From Candidatus Leptovillus gracilis (GTDB taxonomy: Bacteria; Chloroflexota; Anaerolineae; Promineifilales; Promineifilaceae), in contig JADJXA010000003.1 in assembly GCA_016716065.1 (NCBI GenBank), positions 62,001 to 126,000 of the forward strand: a stretch of 64,000 nt of DNA. Direction: 5' to 3'. Both the position numbers and the translations under genes were made by a program. Shown here in pieces: positions 54,174 to 62,798 of this stretch. The first letter of the stretch is position 1; each line of letters begins with the position of its first letter. The notes beneath the pieces were generated by a model. It was not told the origin of the DNA. It searched no databases and worked only from the letters and a program-made list of their open reading frames with translations.

Positions 54174-55127
54174 TTAGCCGCACAGGGCGGCCAGGCGGCT
54201 TACTTCGGCGAACAATACTTCTTCGGCCACCGCTTGTGGGTTATCGCGTAACGCAGACGGCCGTTCCGCCGCCACCCACTTGTCCCAAACCTCGGCTACC
54301 AGAGCGGCCGGCAGTAAGCCACGCCGGACAATGTACTCCGTCATCCGTTCGCCGTGTCCCCATAAACCGCGTATCTGTTTCAAGTTGATTTGCGCGTGCG
54401 CCTCCAGAATGACGATGAGCCACAATTCTTCCGGGTTCAGCTCGTCCAGTTCGGCCGGATGCATCGCCGCGCAAAAGACACAGGCGGAGAGGCCGGGCGA
54501 GGGCAAACCAGCAGCGGCAATGACCCCTTCGCAGTCAGTTCGGTCCAAGCCCCATAGACGCAGCGGATGGACGTACACGTCGCGGGCGCGTGGCCCCTGG
54601 CCGGGGGGTCGAGCAACGAAACGAGCGACGCGGCGCGTTTCGGTCAGGTCATAACCGACCAACCGGTAACACGGTCGCGCCCCATACTGCGCCGTCACCC
54701 AGCGGTCAATCTCCACCCCCTTGTATTTCAGGCTGCAACTGTGATTGCGCCGGAAGCTAATCGAGGGCAGGGTGCGGTTAGCCAGGCAGTTGCCCGCCAG
54801 ACTCAGGTAGGCGAAATATTTCGCCGGGCGCTGCATCTCGTACCAGACGTAGGTGATGGACGGGAAACCGGCCTCGGCCAGCCACGCTTCCAGGATGGGC
54901 AGGTAGTCGTAGAAACGCCGGTGTTCGTTGCCATACCACTCTCGCCCCACCAGGGCGGTGACGATGGCATCGGGGATGATGGCCCGGCGGCGCAGTTCGA
55001 TGAGCAGCGCCACCGAGTCCACCCCGACACCATTGGAGACGATGATAGGTGTGTCTAGGGGGAGGGGGCCGCGCAAACGACCGCTTTCCAACACAATCTC
55101 CGGCGGAAATAGGCGCAACTGGCGCAT
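54174..55127 (-). CDS. PP-loop (PAPS-reductase/ATP-pyrophosphatase-like) protein (317 aa)
   Basis: The ATG 55127 follows GGAGGGACGGG. TPIIVSNGVGVDSVALLIEL (about 26-45) is a PP-loop, a variant of SGGxDS, which binds ATP in PAPS reductases, tRNA-thiolation and QueC-like enzymes. VTALVGREWYGNEHRR follows. The Cys-rich region has HSCSLKYK (about 129) and CVFCAAMHPAEL (about 218), plausible metal or Fe-S ligands. PP-loop enzymes on mobile elements modify nucleic acid bases (for example sulfur or deazaguanine insertion), so it may act with Nmad3 and the methyltransferase in DNA modification. The substrate is not known. Confidence 0.7.
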   Translation of the reverse strand: MRQLRLFPPEIVLESGRLRGPLPLDTPIIVSNGVGVDSVALLIELRRRAIIPDAIVTALVGREWYGNEHRRFYDYLPILEAWLAEAGFPSITYVWYEMQRPAKYFAYLSLAGNCLANRTLPSISFRRNHSCSLKYKGVEIDRWVTAQYGARPCYRLVGYDLTETRRVARFVARPPGQGPRARDVYVHPLRLWGLDRTDCEGVIAAAGLPSPGLSACVFCAAMHPAELDELNPEELWLIVILEAHAQINLKQIRGLWGHGERMTEYIVRRGLLPAALVAEVWDKWVAAERPSALRDNPQAVAEEVLFAEVSRLAALCG

Positions 55128-55144
55128 CCCGTCCCTCCATTTGG

Positions 55145-55387
55145 CTATCCCAAGTCGGCTGTGCCTTCCCCCTCGTCCGCACCGCCTCCCGTTACCCAGG
55201 TGACGGAATGTGGCGCAACGTGGAAACAGCCTGCACTGAGCTTGTCGAAGTGGCCGTTTAGCCCCAACGTTTCAGACACCGCCCGACAAACCGCGTACAA
55301 CTCCGTTCCCGACAAGGCAACCCGAACGGCATCATCTGGTTCGCAGACAATGCGCAGGGTCAGGTCAATGGTGTGTAAGTCGTTCAT
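55145..55387 (-). CDS. Small island protein with repeat-derived C-terminus (80 aa)
   Basis: The ATG 55387 follows GGAGGCGGTCC. The first 43 residues (LHTIDLTLRIVCEPDDAVRV, then ALSGTELYAVCRAVSETLGL) look like an ordered domain. From residue 43 the protein is encoded by the dispersed repeat CACTGAGCTTGTCGAAGTG (NGHFDKLSAGC) and an added tail of low complexity. So the repeat lengthened or replaced the original end. Function unknown. It lies between the PP-loop gene and an acidic 60-residue gene on the same strand. Confidence 0.5.
   Translation of the reverse strand: MNDLHTIDLTLRIVCEPDDAVRVALSGTELYAVCRAVSETLGLNGHFDKLSAGCFHVAPHSVTWVTGGGADEGEGTADLG
55230..55258. repeat. Dispersed repeat CACTGAGCTTGTCGAAGTG, copy in coding DNA
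   Basis: Same word as at 30915-30943, with flanking CAGCYTG and GCCGTT also shared. Read in the minus strand it encodes HFDKLSAGC. Confidence 0.75.
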
Positions 55388-55399
55388 GGACCGCCTCCG

Positions 55400-55591
55400 T
55401 TAATCTATGTAGCCCAACTCTTCGAAGGGGAAGTCGGCCCCGACCAACGCTTCTTCAGCGGCCGTTTGCGCCGTCTCCCCCGCCTCGTACAGGCTGCGAA
55501 AGTCTATGTCCGGCAGGTCGTAGACGCTCAGGCCAAAGGCAATGTCGCCCACTACCTGGTCTACGTTTCTCATCCACTCATCAAATGTCAT
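55400..55591 (-). CDS. Small acidic island protein (63 aa)
   Basis: The ATG 55591 is the likely start, with GGAGGTGAACC in front. A GTG four codons upstream overlaps the ribosome site. The sequence TFDEWMRNVDQVVGDIAFGL, then SVYDLPDIDFRSLYEAGETA and EALVGADFPFEELGYID is strongly acidic. It matches a small protein family common on plasmids in this phylum (a DUF5419-like pattern: FDxWMxxVDxxVxxxxGLSxxDLPDxxF). Function unknown; perhaps a regulator or DNA mimic. Confidence 0.65.
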   Translation of the reverse strand: MTFDEWMRNVDQVVGDIAFGLSVYDLPDIDFRSLYEAGETAQTAAEEALVGADFPFEELGYID

Positions 55592-55610
55592 GTCATGGTT
55601 CACCTCCAGA

Positions 55611-55740
55611 GAGCTAGAGGATAGAGCTAGAGCTAGAGGAAGAGGCAGAACTCCTACTCTTCCTCTAGCTCTAGCTCTAGCTCTCGCTTTCGCTCTAGCT
55701 CTCGCTCTCGCTTTCGCTCTAGCTCTCGCTCTCGCTGATA
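55611..55740. repeat. Inverted pair of GAGCTA / TAGCTC repeats
   Basis: GAGCTAGAGGATAGAGCTAG and on to 55645 is followed by TCTTCCTCTAGCTCTAGCTC and CTCGCTTTCGCTC copies to 55736. It occupies the whole spacer upstream of the acidic gene. Confidence 0.8.
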
Positions 55741-55796
55741 AACAAAAAGCCGGTCAACAGACCGGCTAAGAAAACAGATATAGGTAGAGACGGGCA

Positions 55797-56078
55797 TCAG
55801 TCCCGATACTTTGCCGCCAGATTCATCTCGTCAGGCGGCCGCCACTCCTCCGGCAGCAGCCAGAGATGGTAGACATGAGCGTCGTCCATCAGGTCTTCAG
55901 CCGGTGGATACAACTCCAGCGCCCACCGGCCGGGGTAAACAGCCTGGAACACCTGCCACACCTGCAACCAGGCCAGCCGCCGGTAATCTGGGGTATACAC
56001 TTTCAAGCGCGCCACCTCGTCCCAGGGCGGCAAATGAATAACGGCCATCGTCTGCACCAACGGCGTATCGGTATCCAT
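55797..56078 (-). CDS. Island protein of unknown function (93 aa)
   Basis: The ATG 56078 overlaps the stop of the upstream gene (TGATG junction), so the two are translationally coupled. The sequence has MAVIHLPPWDEVARLKVYTP, DYRRLAWLQVWQVFQAVYPG and HVYHLWLLPEEWRPPDEMNL. It is rich in tryptophan and probably globular. No family is recognised. Confidence 0.55.
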   Translation of the reverse strand: MDTDTPLVQTMAVIHLPPWDEVARLKVYTPDYRRLAWLQVWQVFQAVYPGRWALELYPPAEDLMDDAHVYHLWLLPEEWRPPDEMNLAAKYRD

Positions 56079-56521
56079 CACGCACCTTCTCGCTCCCTCG
56101 CAACTTCTTCTGGCCAGGCGATGAGGCCGGTGACGCCGCGCAGGAAGTGGGTTATATCCAGTTCAATCAGGCCATCGGTGTAAACGATATACCCTTCTTG
56201 CCGCAGCCGCTCGACCAGTTTCGCTTGCAGTTCTCTGGCCTGCTGCCAGGCTGTCTGGTATTGCTCTCGTTCAGGGGAAGCATCCCCCGCCTGCATGTGG
56301 GCGTAAAAGCCCAGCTTCGCAATTTCGCCGTACCAGGAGAGAACTCGCCTGTCCGAAGTAATCGCCTGGACACATAGGCCAATCATTATCTCCCGCCAAC
56401 TCAGCGCATTGGACGAAGTAGCCTTGCTCCGCTCCAACACATGCACGCGCAACCCTGCCGCCGCCCCCGCTTCCGTCAACAGGTTCTCCAACTCCAGATA
56501 TTGCAGAACGATTACGTCCAT
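56078..56521 (-). CDS. Island protein of unknown function (147 aa)
   Basis: The ATG 56521 follows GGAGGAAAG. It starts MDVIVLQYLELENLLTEAGA and has a long central helix (EREQYQTAWQQARELQAKLV, then ERLRQEGYIVYTDGLIELDI). No catalytic motif is visible. It is followed by a coupled 93-residue gene. Its upstream flank is a GAGCGA repeat into which the IS21 element inserted, so its promoter may have been displaced. Confidence 0.55.
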   Translation of the reverse strand: MDVIVLQYLELENLLTEAGAAAGLRVHVLERSKATSSNALSWREIMIGLCVQAITSDRRVLSWYGEIAKLGFYAHMQAGDASPEREQYQTAWQQARELQAKLVERLRQEGYIVYTDGLIELDITHFLRGVTGLIAWPEEVAREREGA

Positions 56522-56689
56522 CTTTCCTCCATAGCGAGAGCGAGAGCGAGAGCGCTGTCAACGACAATTAGAAATGCCCATCAACGACAATTAGAAATGC
56601 CCATACCGTTCCCATAAAAACACGCCCCGACAAGCCGTCAGCCAGCCTGCCAACCACCACCATAGGCCCTCCTTAATGCTTCCCATCTG

Positions 56690-57016
56690 TCACCATATCT
56701 CATTGAGCCACACGGCCGTTTCCTCCAACCGCGCCAGCGTCAACCCGGCCGACTTACCAACATACCGCTTGTACAAAACGCCATGCACCCGGCGATAGGC
56801 ATACCACAGTCCCATCTGCCGCCGCCGCTCCTTGCGGAAAGACACAGGTCCATACAACGGGCCATGCCCGCGACACAGATTGCGCCGCTGTCCACTGCAA
56901 TAGCGGAAGGCCGACGCCGTTTCCAACCAGGCAAACCAGGCGGGTGACTCCACCGAGCACACAGGCACGGGGTCGGGATAACAGAACAAGAGTTGGTCAC
57001 GGATTTCTGGCGTCAT
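56690..57016 (-). CDS. IS21 passenger: orphan regulator-type N-terminal domain (108 aa)
   Basis: The sequence SAFRYCSGQRRNLCRGHGP, then VSFRKERRRQMGLWYAYRRV and HGVLYKRYVGKSAGLTLARL, EETAVWLNE matches a short domain I know from the N-terminus of LuxR-type and related regulators in Ktedonobacteria, here encoded alone. It lies 28 bp after istB inside the IS ends. It might regulate transposition or be a captured domain. The start ATG 57016 has no strong ribosome site. A clear example of cargo in an IS21 element. Confidence 0.6.
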   Translation of the reverse strand: MTPEIRDQLLFCYPDPVPVCSVESPAWFAWLETASAFRYCSGQRRNLCRGHGPLYGPVSFRKERRRQMGLWYAYRRVHGVLYKRYVGKSAGLTLARLEETAVWLNEIW

Positions 57017-57044
57017 TTTGCCACGATTTTCTCCCCATGAAAAG

Positions 57045-57834
57045 TTACCCTACGCCCACCTCTGGTCGCAGCGCCGCCTGACTCCGTTGCGCCTCTTCCA
57101 TGCGCATACTCTGGATGTCTCGCCCAAACTCAATGATGATGCTATGATGCACCACCCGGTCTATGGCGGCCGCCGTCGTCAATGGGTCCTTGAATATCTT
57201 GTCCCACTCCGAAAAGACCAGGTTGGAGGTAATCACCAGACTGTGCCGCTCATACCGCTCGCTCAAAAAGGTGAACAACACCTCCATCTCTTCCCGACTC
57301 TGCTGCACATAGCCAATATCATCCAGAATGACCACCTCAAACCGGTCTAAACGCCGCAGTTCTCGTTCCAGTTCATATTCCTGCTTAGCCCGCAGCAGCC
57401 GCCCCACCAGCTTGAAGGTCGGCGTAAACAGCACCGAACGGCCGTTTTCCACCAACAGATGCCCCACGGCCGCCGCCAGATGCGTTTTGCCTGTGCCCGG
57501 TAAACCAAAGCACAACACATTCTGGGCCTGATTGACAAAGTCCCCGGCCTGCAAATAGGGTAACTGCCGCCGGATGCGCAGCGGCAAGCGGCCTTCGTCA
57601 AAACGGCAAACGTTTTCCCCGGCGGCAGCTTCGACTCCAGCCGCAGACGCTCAATGCGCCGCTGCTGCCGCGTCGCCACCTCCTGTTCCAACAAGTGGGC
57701 TAAAAAGCATCCAGCGGCCAGTTATCCCGTTCCGCGCAGCGCATCCCTTCCTCAAGCGCTGCTGCCATCGTCGGCAGCCGCAGCGTCTTGCAATGCAGCC
57801 GCACCATCTCGCTCTGATTCATGCCCGTCGTCAT
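57045..57834 (-). pseudogene. istB: IS21 helper ATPase IstB, two one-base frameshifts
   Basis: From ATG 57834 the frame reads LHCKTLRLPTMAAALEEGMR, then AERDNWPLDAF. One T is missing in a T run near 57705, after which LLEQEVATRQQRRIERLRLE continues. One base is missing near 57603, then LPLRIRRQLPYLQAGDF. The ATPase core follows with Walker A GLPGTGKTH and Walker B VVILDDIGY. With two bases restored the gene is about 263 residues, a normal IstB. Its ATG overlaps the istA stop. Indels in homopolymers may be sequencing errors. Confidence 0.85.
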
Positions 57835-59424
57835 GCGCCACCGCCTAGCGCGCCACCGCTCAGCGCGCCACCGCTCAGCGCGCCACCGCTCAGCGCGCCA
57901 CCGCTCAGCGCGCCACCGCTCAGCGCGCCACCGCTCAGCGCGCCACCGCCGACCAACAACTGGTCGTACAGGCGCAATTCCACCACCGGCTGCGTCAGCG
58001 CCGGCACGACCGCCGTTTCCACACGCAGGAGTTCGGCCACATCCACCTCGCTCCACGTCTGACCGGTGGTCAGCAGCAGTTCCAAAGCCGCCGCCACGTC
58101 ACACTCTAGATGACGCGCCGCCAGATGCAGAATTCGCAAATAAGCTAAATCGGCCCGGCGTGGCGCATACTGCCGGTCCAGCGCCTCCCACGCCTGCCGA
58201 AAGACGAGCGAGGGGAACAAATCGTCCCGATACCGGTAGCGGCGAAAGCCCCCCGGTTTGCGCAGCAAGCTGTCAATGACATGGCGGTAATTCACCTGGT
58301 GGACCTCATTGCCAATGAGCCGGGCGAAGCGGTCTACCAGTTGACCGGCGTAATAAATCTCCAACGACCACTCATGGATAACCACCGTCACCATTTTGCC
58401 GATGAGCGACGTGGGCACAGAATAAGTCTTCTCCAGCACTCGAATGAGGCTGCCCTGACTGACGCGCAGCCGCAGTTTGCTGTGGTTGACTAGCGGCGTG
58501 GCCGACAACGGCCGCATCACCGCCAATTCTTCGCGCAATCGCATCTCGCGCCGTTTGTTGCGCTTGTCCATGATGTCAAACAAAAGGTCTCATACACCGC
58601 CAGGCTGGCGAAATCGCGGCTGCCACGCAGCAACAACTGCTGCGCCACCGACTGTTTTAGCTTGCCGTTGCTCGATTCCACATCCCCATTCTCGTCAGAC
58701 GCACCCAGATGAATCGTCTGCGGCGTCAGGCCATAGTGGGCCAGCAGCGCCAGATACTCATCGGTGTACGGCCGTTCGCGTCCTCTTCATCACTGCGCAA
58801 GCGGCGGGTTGCCGCCGAACTGTTGTCTGTCTGGACAATTTGCGGCACATAGCCCAATTTCAGCAATGCGCTTTGTAAGCCCAGGCGCACCGCGCTCAAC
58901 GATTCCGACTGCGCCACACGCCCCCATTCCCAGTTGGAATAAGGCAGGACGCTGTGGATGAGCATGTGTTTGAACGGTTGTCCCTCCAGCGTCACCTCTA
59001 GTTCGGTCATCCAGGTGCCGTCCAACTGCATCATCTCGCCTGGCTCCCGTATCTGGTCCAGACTGGCCGTTTGCTCTTGGTTCAGCGCCCGCCAGGTCGT
59101 GACACGTCGTTGCAGGGTACGCAGTTGACCCTCCTGGTATTTGCCCGGCTGCTGTTCGCACAGCCAGTCGAACAATGTCTTAGCTTCCAACTCCGGGGCC
59201 GCGGCCAGCATTTTCTCTAACATCGGCCACTCAGCAGCAAAAGCATCCGGTCGGGTCTTGTACGTCCGCGCCTTCTCTAGTTGACGGGGCAGCAAACCCG
59301 ACTGCTCGTATTTGCTGACTGTTTTGCGGCTGCGCAGATTGGCTTTGGCCGCCGCCTGTTCCTGATTCTTACCCTTTTTTCGTTCACGCATAGCAATCCT
59401 CACTTGTGCGTCGGTGGCTGTCAT
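57831..59424 (-). pseudogene. istA: IS21 transposase IstA, two frameshifts and a repeat tail
   Basis: From ATG 59424: an HTH (KNQEQAAAKANLRSRKTVSK), then the DDE core with MMQLDGTWM, QIVQTDNSSA. Near 58770 the frame shifts and DENGDVESSNGKLKQS gives the third acidic residue. Near 58592 one T is missing, then DIMDKRNKRREMRLREELAV continues to the end. The last 35 residues are six copies of ALSGG plus ALGGG, an expanded 15-bp DNA repeat that is not part of normal IstA. Restored length is about 530 residues. It may be inactive or merely misread. Confidence 0.85.
57847..57953. repeat. 15-bp tandem repeat (about 7 copies) in istA
   Basis: AGCGCGCCACCGCTC repeats with almost no change and encodes ALSGG pentapeptides on the minus strand. 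Such uniform copies suggest recent expansion by slippage. Confidence 0.9.
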
Positions 59425-59527
59425 TGCTTTACTCCTTACATAAATGTCAGGAGTTTAGCCGCAGTCACGTTGACGCCTAAATGGGCATTTCTAATTGTCG
59501 TCAGTGGGTAATTCTAATTGTCGTTGG

Positions 59528-59605
59528 CCGAGAGCGAGAGTAAGAAGTACATTCTTCCTCTAGCTCTAGCTCCATCCTCTCGCTCCCGCTCCATCCTCTA
59601 GCTCG
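59528..59605. repeat. GAGCGA / TAGCTC repeat, right of IS21
   Basis: GAGAGCGAGAGTAAGAAGTA is followed by TTCTTCCTCTAGCTCTAGC and CATCCTCTCGCTCCCGCTCC. It is the second half of the array at 56531-56555 split by the IS21 element. Confidence 0.7.
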
Positions 59606-60914
59606 CTGGCTGCCAGTTGTGCCGCGCCCATAATTCGCGGCAGTAGCCATGCGGCACATCCCACAGTTGTTTTCCCCCGCGCTTGCTCGCCCATTCCGCC
59701 TGGCTCACTGGCCGGCCGCAATGGGGGCAGATATTGTCGCGGACCACCCGCCAACGCCTGTCATACTTCTCCTGGACGGCGTCGGTGACCACCAGCCACA
59801 CCGGGGATGCCTGCAACCAGCCATCATCTTTCTCCTGGTGCAGCAGCCAACGGTACAGCAGGTATCTTTCACCATCCTGGAGTTGGCTGCGCTGCGGCCA
59901 CACGCCCCGATAGGCCACCGAAGGTGGGTGGCTCGGCTGCTGCGCCCACTCATTGAGGAAGGCAGCCAACTCATCCCGATACCCCAGCGAGCCGAAGTCC
60001 GGGCTGTAACCGGCCGGGGTGCAGCCCGCCAGCAACGCCGCCGCGCTGGTGACCTTTTGTTTGTCCTCCCAACGGAAGCCGCTGACAGTCACAAAGGCGC
60101 TGCGCGGCCATGACTCTTCCTGACCATCCGGCCACAGCAGCGTGTGATGCCCGTGCCGGTCGTGGTTGTAGACGGTCGGTACACGGCCGTAAAACGACCA
60201 ATCGTACACATCGCCCAGAACGCAGGCGTGCAGCCCGACGCGCAGGGGAGTGTCACGGCCGTCAGTCAAAGCCACCTGCGCGTCGGTGCAGTCGTCGCGG
60301 AAACAGTGCTGGCTGTGGGTCAGGTCCAGCGGGTCACCGCCGCCGTTCTTGCAGACCATCGTCAGCACCAACTCGTCGCTGCGCGGCAGTAGGTAGCGGG
60401 CGGCTGTCGGCTGGTAATGCGCCCAGGTGCAGTCCACCACGAAGCCGGGGTCGCCGGCCGTGTGGCGCACGTGGAATTCGGCCTGACAGCAGTCGCACCA
60501 GACGCCGGAGAAGCCGACGGTGACGAAGGTTGTCCCGTCGCACAACGGACACTGGATGAGGCGGAAGGGGGCATTGTGGTCTACATGCTCGACCTGAACT
60601 CCCCAATCTGCCGCTATCGCCTGCTCCAATGGGCGATACGCGGTCAGGGCCGTCAGAGCTTGCGGGTCGGTGAGGGGGGCGGCTTGCCCGGCCGTTAACG
60701 GCGCATCCAGGCAGACGATACGGCCGTCGGACAGACGGTAGTGGGGTGGGTGGGGTTGGCTACCCTCTGGTTCCGGCAGCGCCAGCAGCCAGGTCCCGGC
60801 CGGCAAGTCTACTGGCTGGTCTGGTAGGCGCATGGCATAGCGGGCGTGAATGTCCCAGCGGGACGGCTTCCTGACCGTCAGCGGCCGGCGTAGGATGTAG
60901 GCAGTTGGGGACAT
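59598..60914 (-). CDS. Large zinc-ribbon island protein (438 aa)
   Basis: The ATG 60914 follows AGGAGGAATGCC. Three cysteine sites are visible: LIQCPLCDGTTF with VWCDCCQAEFHVRH (about 120-150, a zinc ribbon), CFRDDCTDAQ (about 205) and NICPHCGRPVSQAEW near the C-terminus with PHGYCRELW (about 395-430). The middle has YDWSFYGRVPTVYNHDRHGH. Multiple zinc sites suggest nucleic acid binding. The last residues are encoded at the edge of a GAGCTA-type repeat. I do not recognise the family. It is likely a structural or DNA-handling protein of the replicon. Confidence 0.65.
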   Translation of the reverse strand: MSPTAYILRRPLTVRKPSRWDIHARYAMRLPDQPVDLPAGTWLLALPEPEGSQPHPPHYRLSDGRIVCLDAPLTAGQAAPLTDPQALTALTAYRPLEQAIAADWGVQVEHVDHNAPFRLIQCPLCDGTTFVTVGFSGVWCDCCQAEFHVRHTAGDPGFVVDCTWAHYQPTAARYLLPRSDELVLTMVCKNGGGDPLDLTHSQHCFRDDCTDAQVALTDGRDTPLRVGLHACVLGDVYDWSFYGRVPTVYNHDRHGHHTLLWPDGQEESWPRSAFVTVSGFRWEDKQKVTSAAALLAGCTPAGYSPDFGSLGYRDELAAFLNEWAQQPSHPPSVAYRGVWPQRSQLQDGERYLLYRWLLHQEKDDGWLQASPVWLVVTDAVQEKYDRRWRVVRDNICPHCGRPVSQAEWASKRGGKQLWDVPHGYCRELWARHNWQPAS

Positions 60915-60978
60915 GGCATTCCTCCTTATTAGACTGTAGCTATAGATTCACCTCATCCGCCCCGTTAGGGGTATGGCC

Positions 60979-61410
60979 CTACGTTTCTTCCAGTTCCGGC
61001 CGCCAGAAGTCCGCACCTTCCCCCTTGCTCGTCACCAATACTATCGTGTAGGCTCCCGCACTCGACAGCTCAAGGATACCCAAACCGACCGCGTAGGCGC
61101 TCAGCCGCACTTGTTCTTCCTGGCCGCGCAGCGCCCGCAGCAGCCGGTCCCGGTCTACTACCAGCCTGAAAGCTGGCTCAATCTGGGGAATAGCCCTGGC
61201 AAACGGCGGCAGCCGGACGCCCTCATCCACCACAAATTCATCCGCCTCGTCCAGCGCCACGCAGCCCCGCTTGCCCAGCGCAATCCGCCGCGCGTGCAGG
61301 CTGTACTGCCCCCCGGCTACCAATTGACGGCCGTCGCTGTACACATGCTTTAAATCCTTGTGTTTGCCCATCGTTGCCTGCTTCAACCACCTATACCATT
61401 TCTTGTTCAC
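60979..61410 (-). CDS. Island protein of unknown function (143 aa)
   Basis: The likely start is GTG 61410 after GGAGGTATTCG; an ATG 13 codons in has no ribosome site. LKHVYSDGRQLVAGGQYSLH, then ARRIALGKRGCVALDEADEF and PAFRLVVDRDRLLRALRGQE, EEQVRLSAYAVGLGILELSS, suggest a sliding-clamp-like or other all-beta fold, but similarity is too weak to claim. It is the rightmost gene I assign to the accessory island. A minus-strand terminator hairpin lies 31 bp upstream. Confidence 0.55.
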   Translation of the reverse strand: MNKKWYRWLKQATMGKHKDLKHVYSDGRQLVAGGQYSLHARRIALGKRGCVALDEADEFVVDEGVRLPPFARAIPQIEPAFRLVVDRDRLLRALRGQEEQVRLSAYAVGLGILELSSAGAYTIVLVTSKGEGADFWRPELEET

Positions 61411-61440
61411 CGAATACCTCCATTTTGCCTGCTATACAAC

Positions 61441-61482
61441 AAAAAACGGCCGTTTCCCCTGGTGGAGAAACGGCCGTTGCCT
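61441..61482 (-). terminator. Hairpin made of two ACGGCCGT sites, T run on minus strand
   Basis: AACGGCCGTTTC (61446-61457) pairs with GAAACGGCCGTT (61470-61481). On the minus strand it is followed by TTTTTTGTTG. No minus-strand gene lies to its right, so it may shield the island from incoming transcripts. It shows ACGGCCGT used as a stem. Confidence 0.6.
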
Positions 61483-61664
61483 GCCTTTTATCAACGGGAT
61501 GTCTTCATACTCGGAACGTACTAAAGATGCGCCTCCGCTAGCCCTTTCTGAGTTCACTTTGGCTCATAGAGAAGGCCGATAGCCGTCAGTACCCGCTGGC
61601 TCCTGTTTTCTTTACCAGAAGTTTGTTGGACAATACGCCCATTGATAGATAAAAGGAACCTACG

Positions 61665-62765
61665 ATGACGATTGACACTGAACGAACCATCAAACTCCTG
61701 CAAGATGCGCTCTTACGCGATTTGGGCGACGAAGTAGACCTCATCTTCCGCTACGGCTCCTACTTGCAGGGTACAACCCATGCTTACTCAGACCTGGACA
61801 TCTCTTACGTCCCAACGCATGAGACCACCTGGCACAGCATCACCGTCATGGTGGCTGAGGTCATGATTGATTGCTATCCTATCCACTGGTCTCGTCTGGA
61901 ACGGATGGCGAATTTCGACGATATCAGCGGTACTGTCTTGCTGCGCAACGAGATGCTCTATGCCCGCACAACGGCCATTGCCGAACGGTTCACCCAACTC
62001 CCAGCGCGGATCCACGAGTTACAGCAACCTGCAGCGCGTCCGGCGATGCTGCGCAAAGCGCAGACCATCTTTCAAGAAACCGGCTATCCTTACTACTTAC
62101 TCCGCCAGCAAGTGACCACCGGGCAGCAACTTGCTTGCCTCCACAGCGCACGCGGCATCCTCCAATCCGTGCTGCACTGCCTGATGGTCTGCAACCAGGC
62201 TTGCGTAGACACCCGCAAATTAGACCAGGTGTTGGGGCTACCTAAACTGCCTGCCGAGTTCGCCACAACTGTCGCCCAGGTTACCGAAACCACCGACCCG
62301 GCGCGCCTGCTGGCCGCCATTGAAACTTTGCTACAAACAACCCGCGCCCTCTTGCTGGCCGAGCAGCAAGCAGCCCACCATCGGCCAGCTTCCTTTGCAG
62401 CTATTTTTGACGCCGCCTATCCCGAACTGAAGGGAGACTTGCAGCACGTGATACTCGCCTGCGAGCGGCAAGATATGTTCAATTTCAATCTGACATCTCT
62501 GTACCACGAGTTGATGATCCACACGGCGCAAGCGTTTACCGGCGTCGCCTATTCCAGTTTCAACAGTCTGGCGGAATATGAGCAGGACCTTGCCGCGTTG
62601 GGCTTCCCCGATTTGCTGCCTTATGTGGCTGCCAGGGATTTCGCCGGACTCCGGCAGCAATGTCTGCTGTTTGACCTACGGTTACAACAGTTTCTCCGGG
62701 AAAACGGGGCCGCTCTCAACACATTTGCCACAATAGAGGACTTTCAGGAGTATTTGGCCGGATAG
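61665..62765 (+). CDS. Minimal nucleotidyltransferase-fold protein (366 aa)
   Basis: The ATG 61665 follows AAAAGGAACCTACG. LIFRYGSYLQGTTHAYSDLD (about 27-46) is the nucleotidyltransferase site: GSxxxG with the metal-binding DLD, and a third acid is likely in VMIDCYPIHW. The rest is helical (about 130-360: YLLRQQVTTGQQLACLHSAR, then LVCNQACVDTRKL-type helices). The overall size resembles kanamycin-nucleotidyltransferase-like enzymes, which transfer NMP to small molecules. It is followed by NUDIX and phosphoribosyltransferase genes, a small-nucleotide-related cluster. The true substrate is unknown. Confidence 0.75.
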   Translation: MTIDTERTIKLLQDALLRDLGDEVDLIFRYGSYLQGTTHAYSDLDISYVPTHETTWHSITVMVAEVMIDCYPIHWSRLERMANFDDISGTVLLRNEMLYARTTAIAERFTQLPARIHELQQPAARPAMLRKAQTIFQETGYPYYLLRQQVTTGQQLACLHSARGILQSVLHCLMVCNQACVDTRKLDQVLGLPKLPAEFATTVAQVTETTDPARLLAAIETLLQTTRALLLAEQQAAHHRPASFAAIFDAAYPELKGDLQHVILACERQDMFNFNLTSLYHELMIHTAQAFTGVAYSSFNSLAEYEQDLAALGFPDLLPYVAARDFAGLRQQCLLFDLRLQQFLRENGAALNTFATIEDFQEYLAG

Positions 62766-62798
62766 CCTGCCTGGCTCTTTGCCGATAACAAGACAGCT

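Larger units (their letters stand above)
56556..59527 (-). mobile_element. IS21-family insertion sequence with a passenger gene
   Basis: The left end has a perfect 23-bp tandem (TCAACGACAATTAGAAATGC at 56558 and 56581). The right end has the same repeat inverted twice (59482-59503 and 59504-59527, the outer copy diverged). Double terminal repeats and an overlapping istA-istB pair define IS21. It is inserted in a GAGCGA repeat, whose halves lie at 56531-56555 and 59528-59605. Length is about 2.97 kb. Confidence 0.85.

Noticed and set aside
57847..57953. CRISPR-like direct repeats
   Set aside because: 15-bp units directly adjacent without spacers: a simple tandem repeat in coding DNA.
56556..59527. 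A clean target duplication for the IS21 element
   Set aside because: Both flanks are GAGCGA repeats, so short matches are expected by chance and cannot be trusted.
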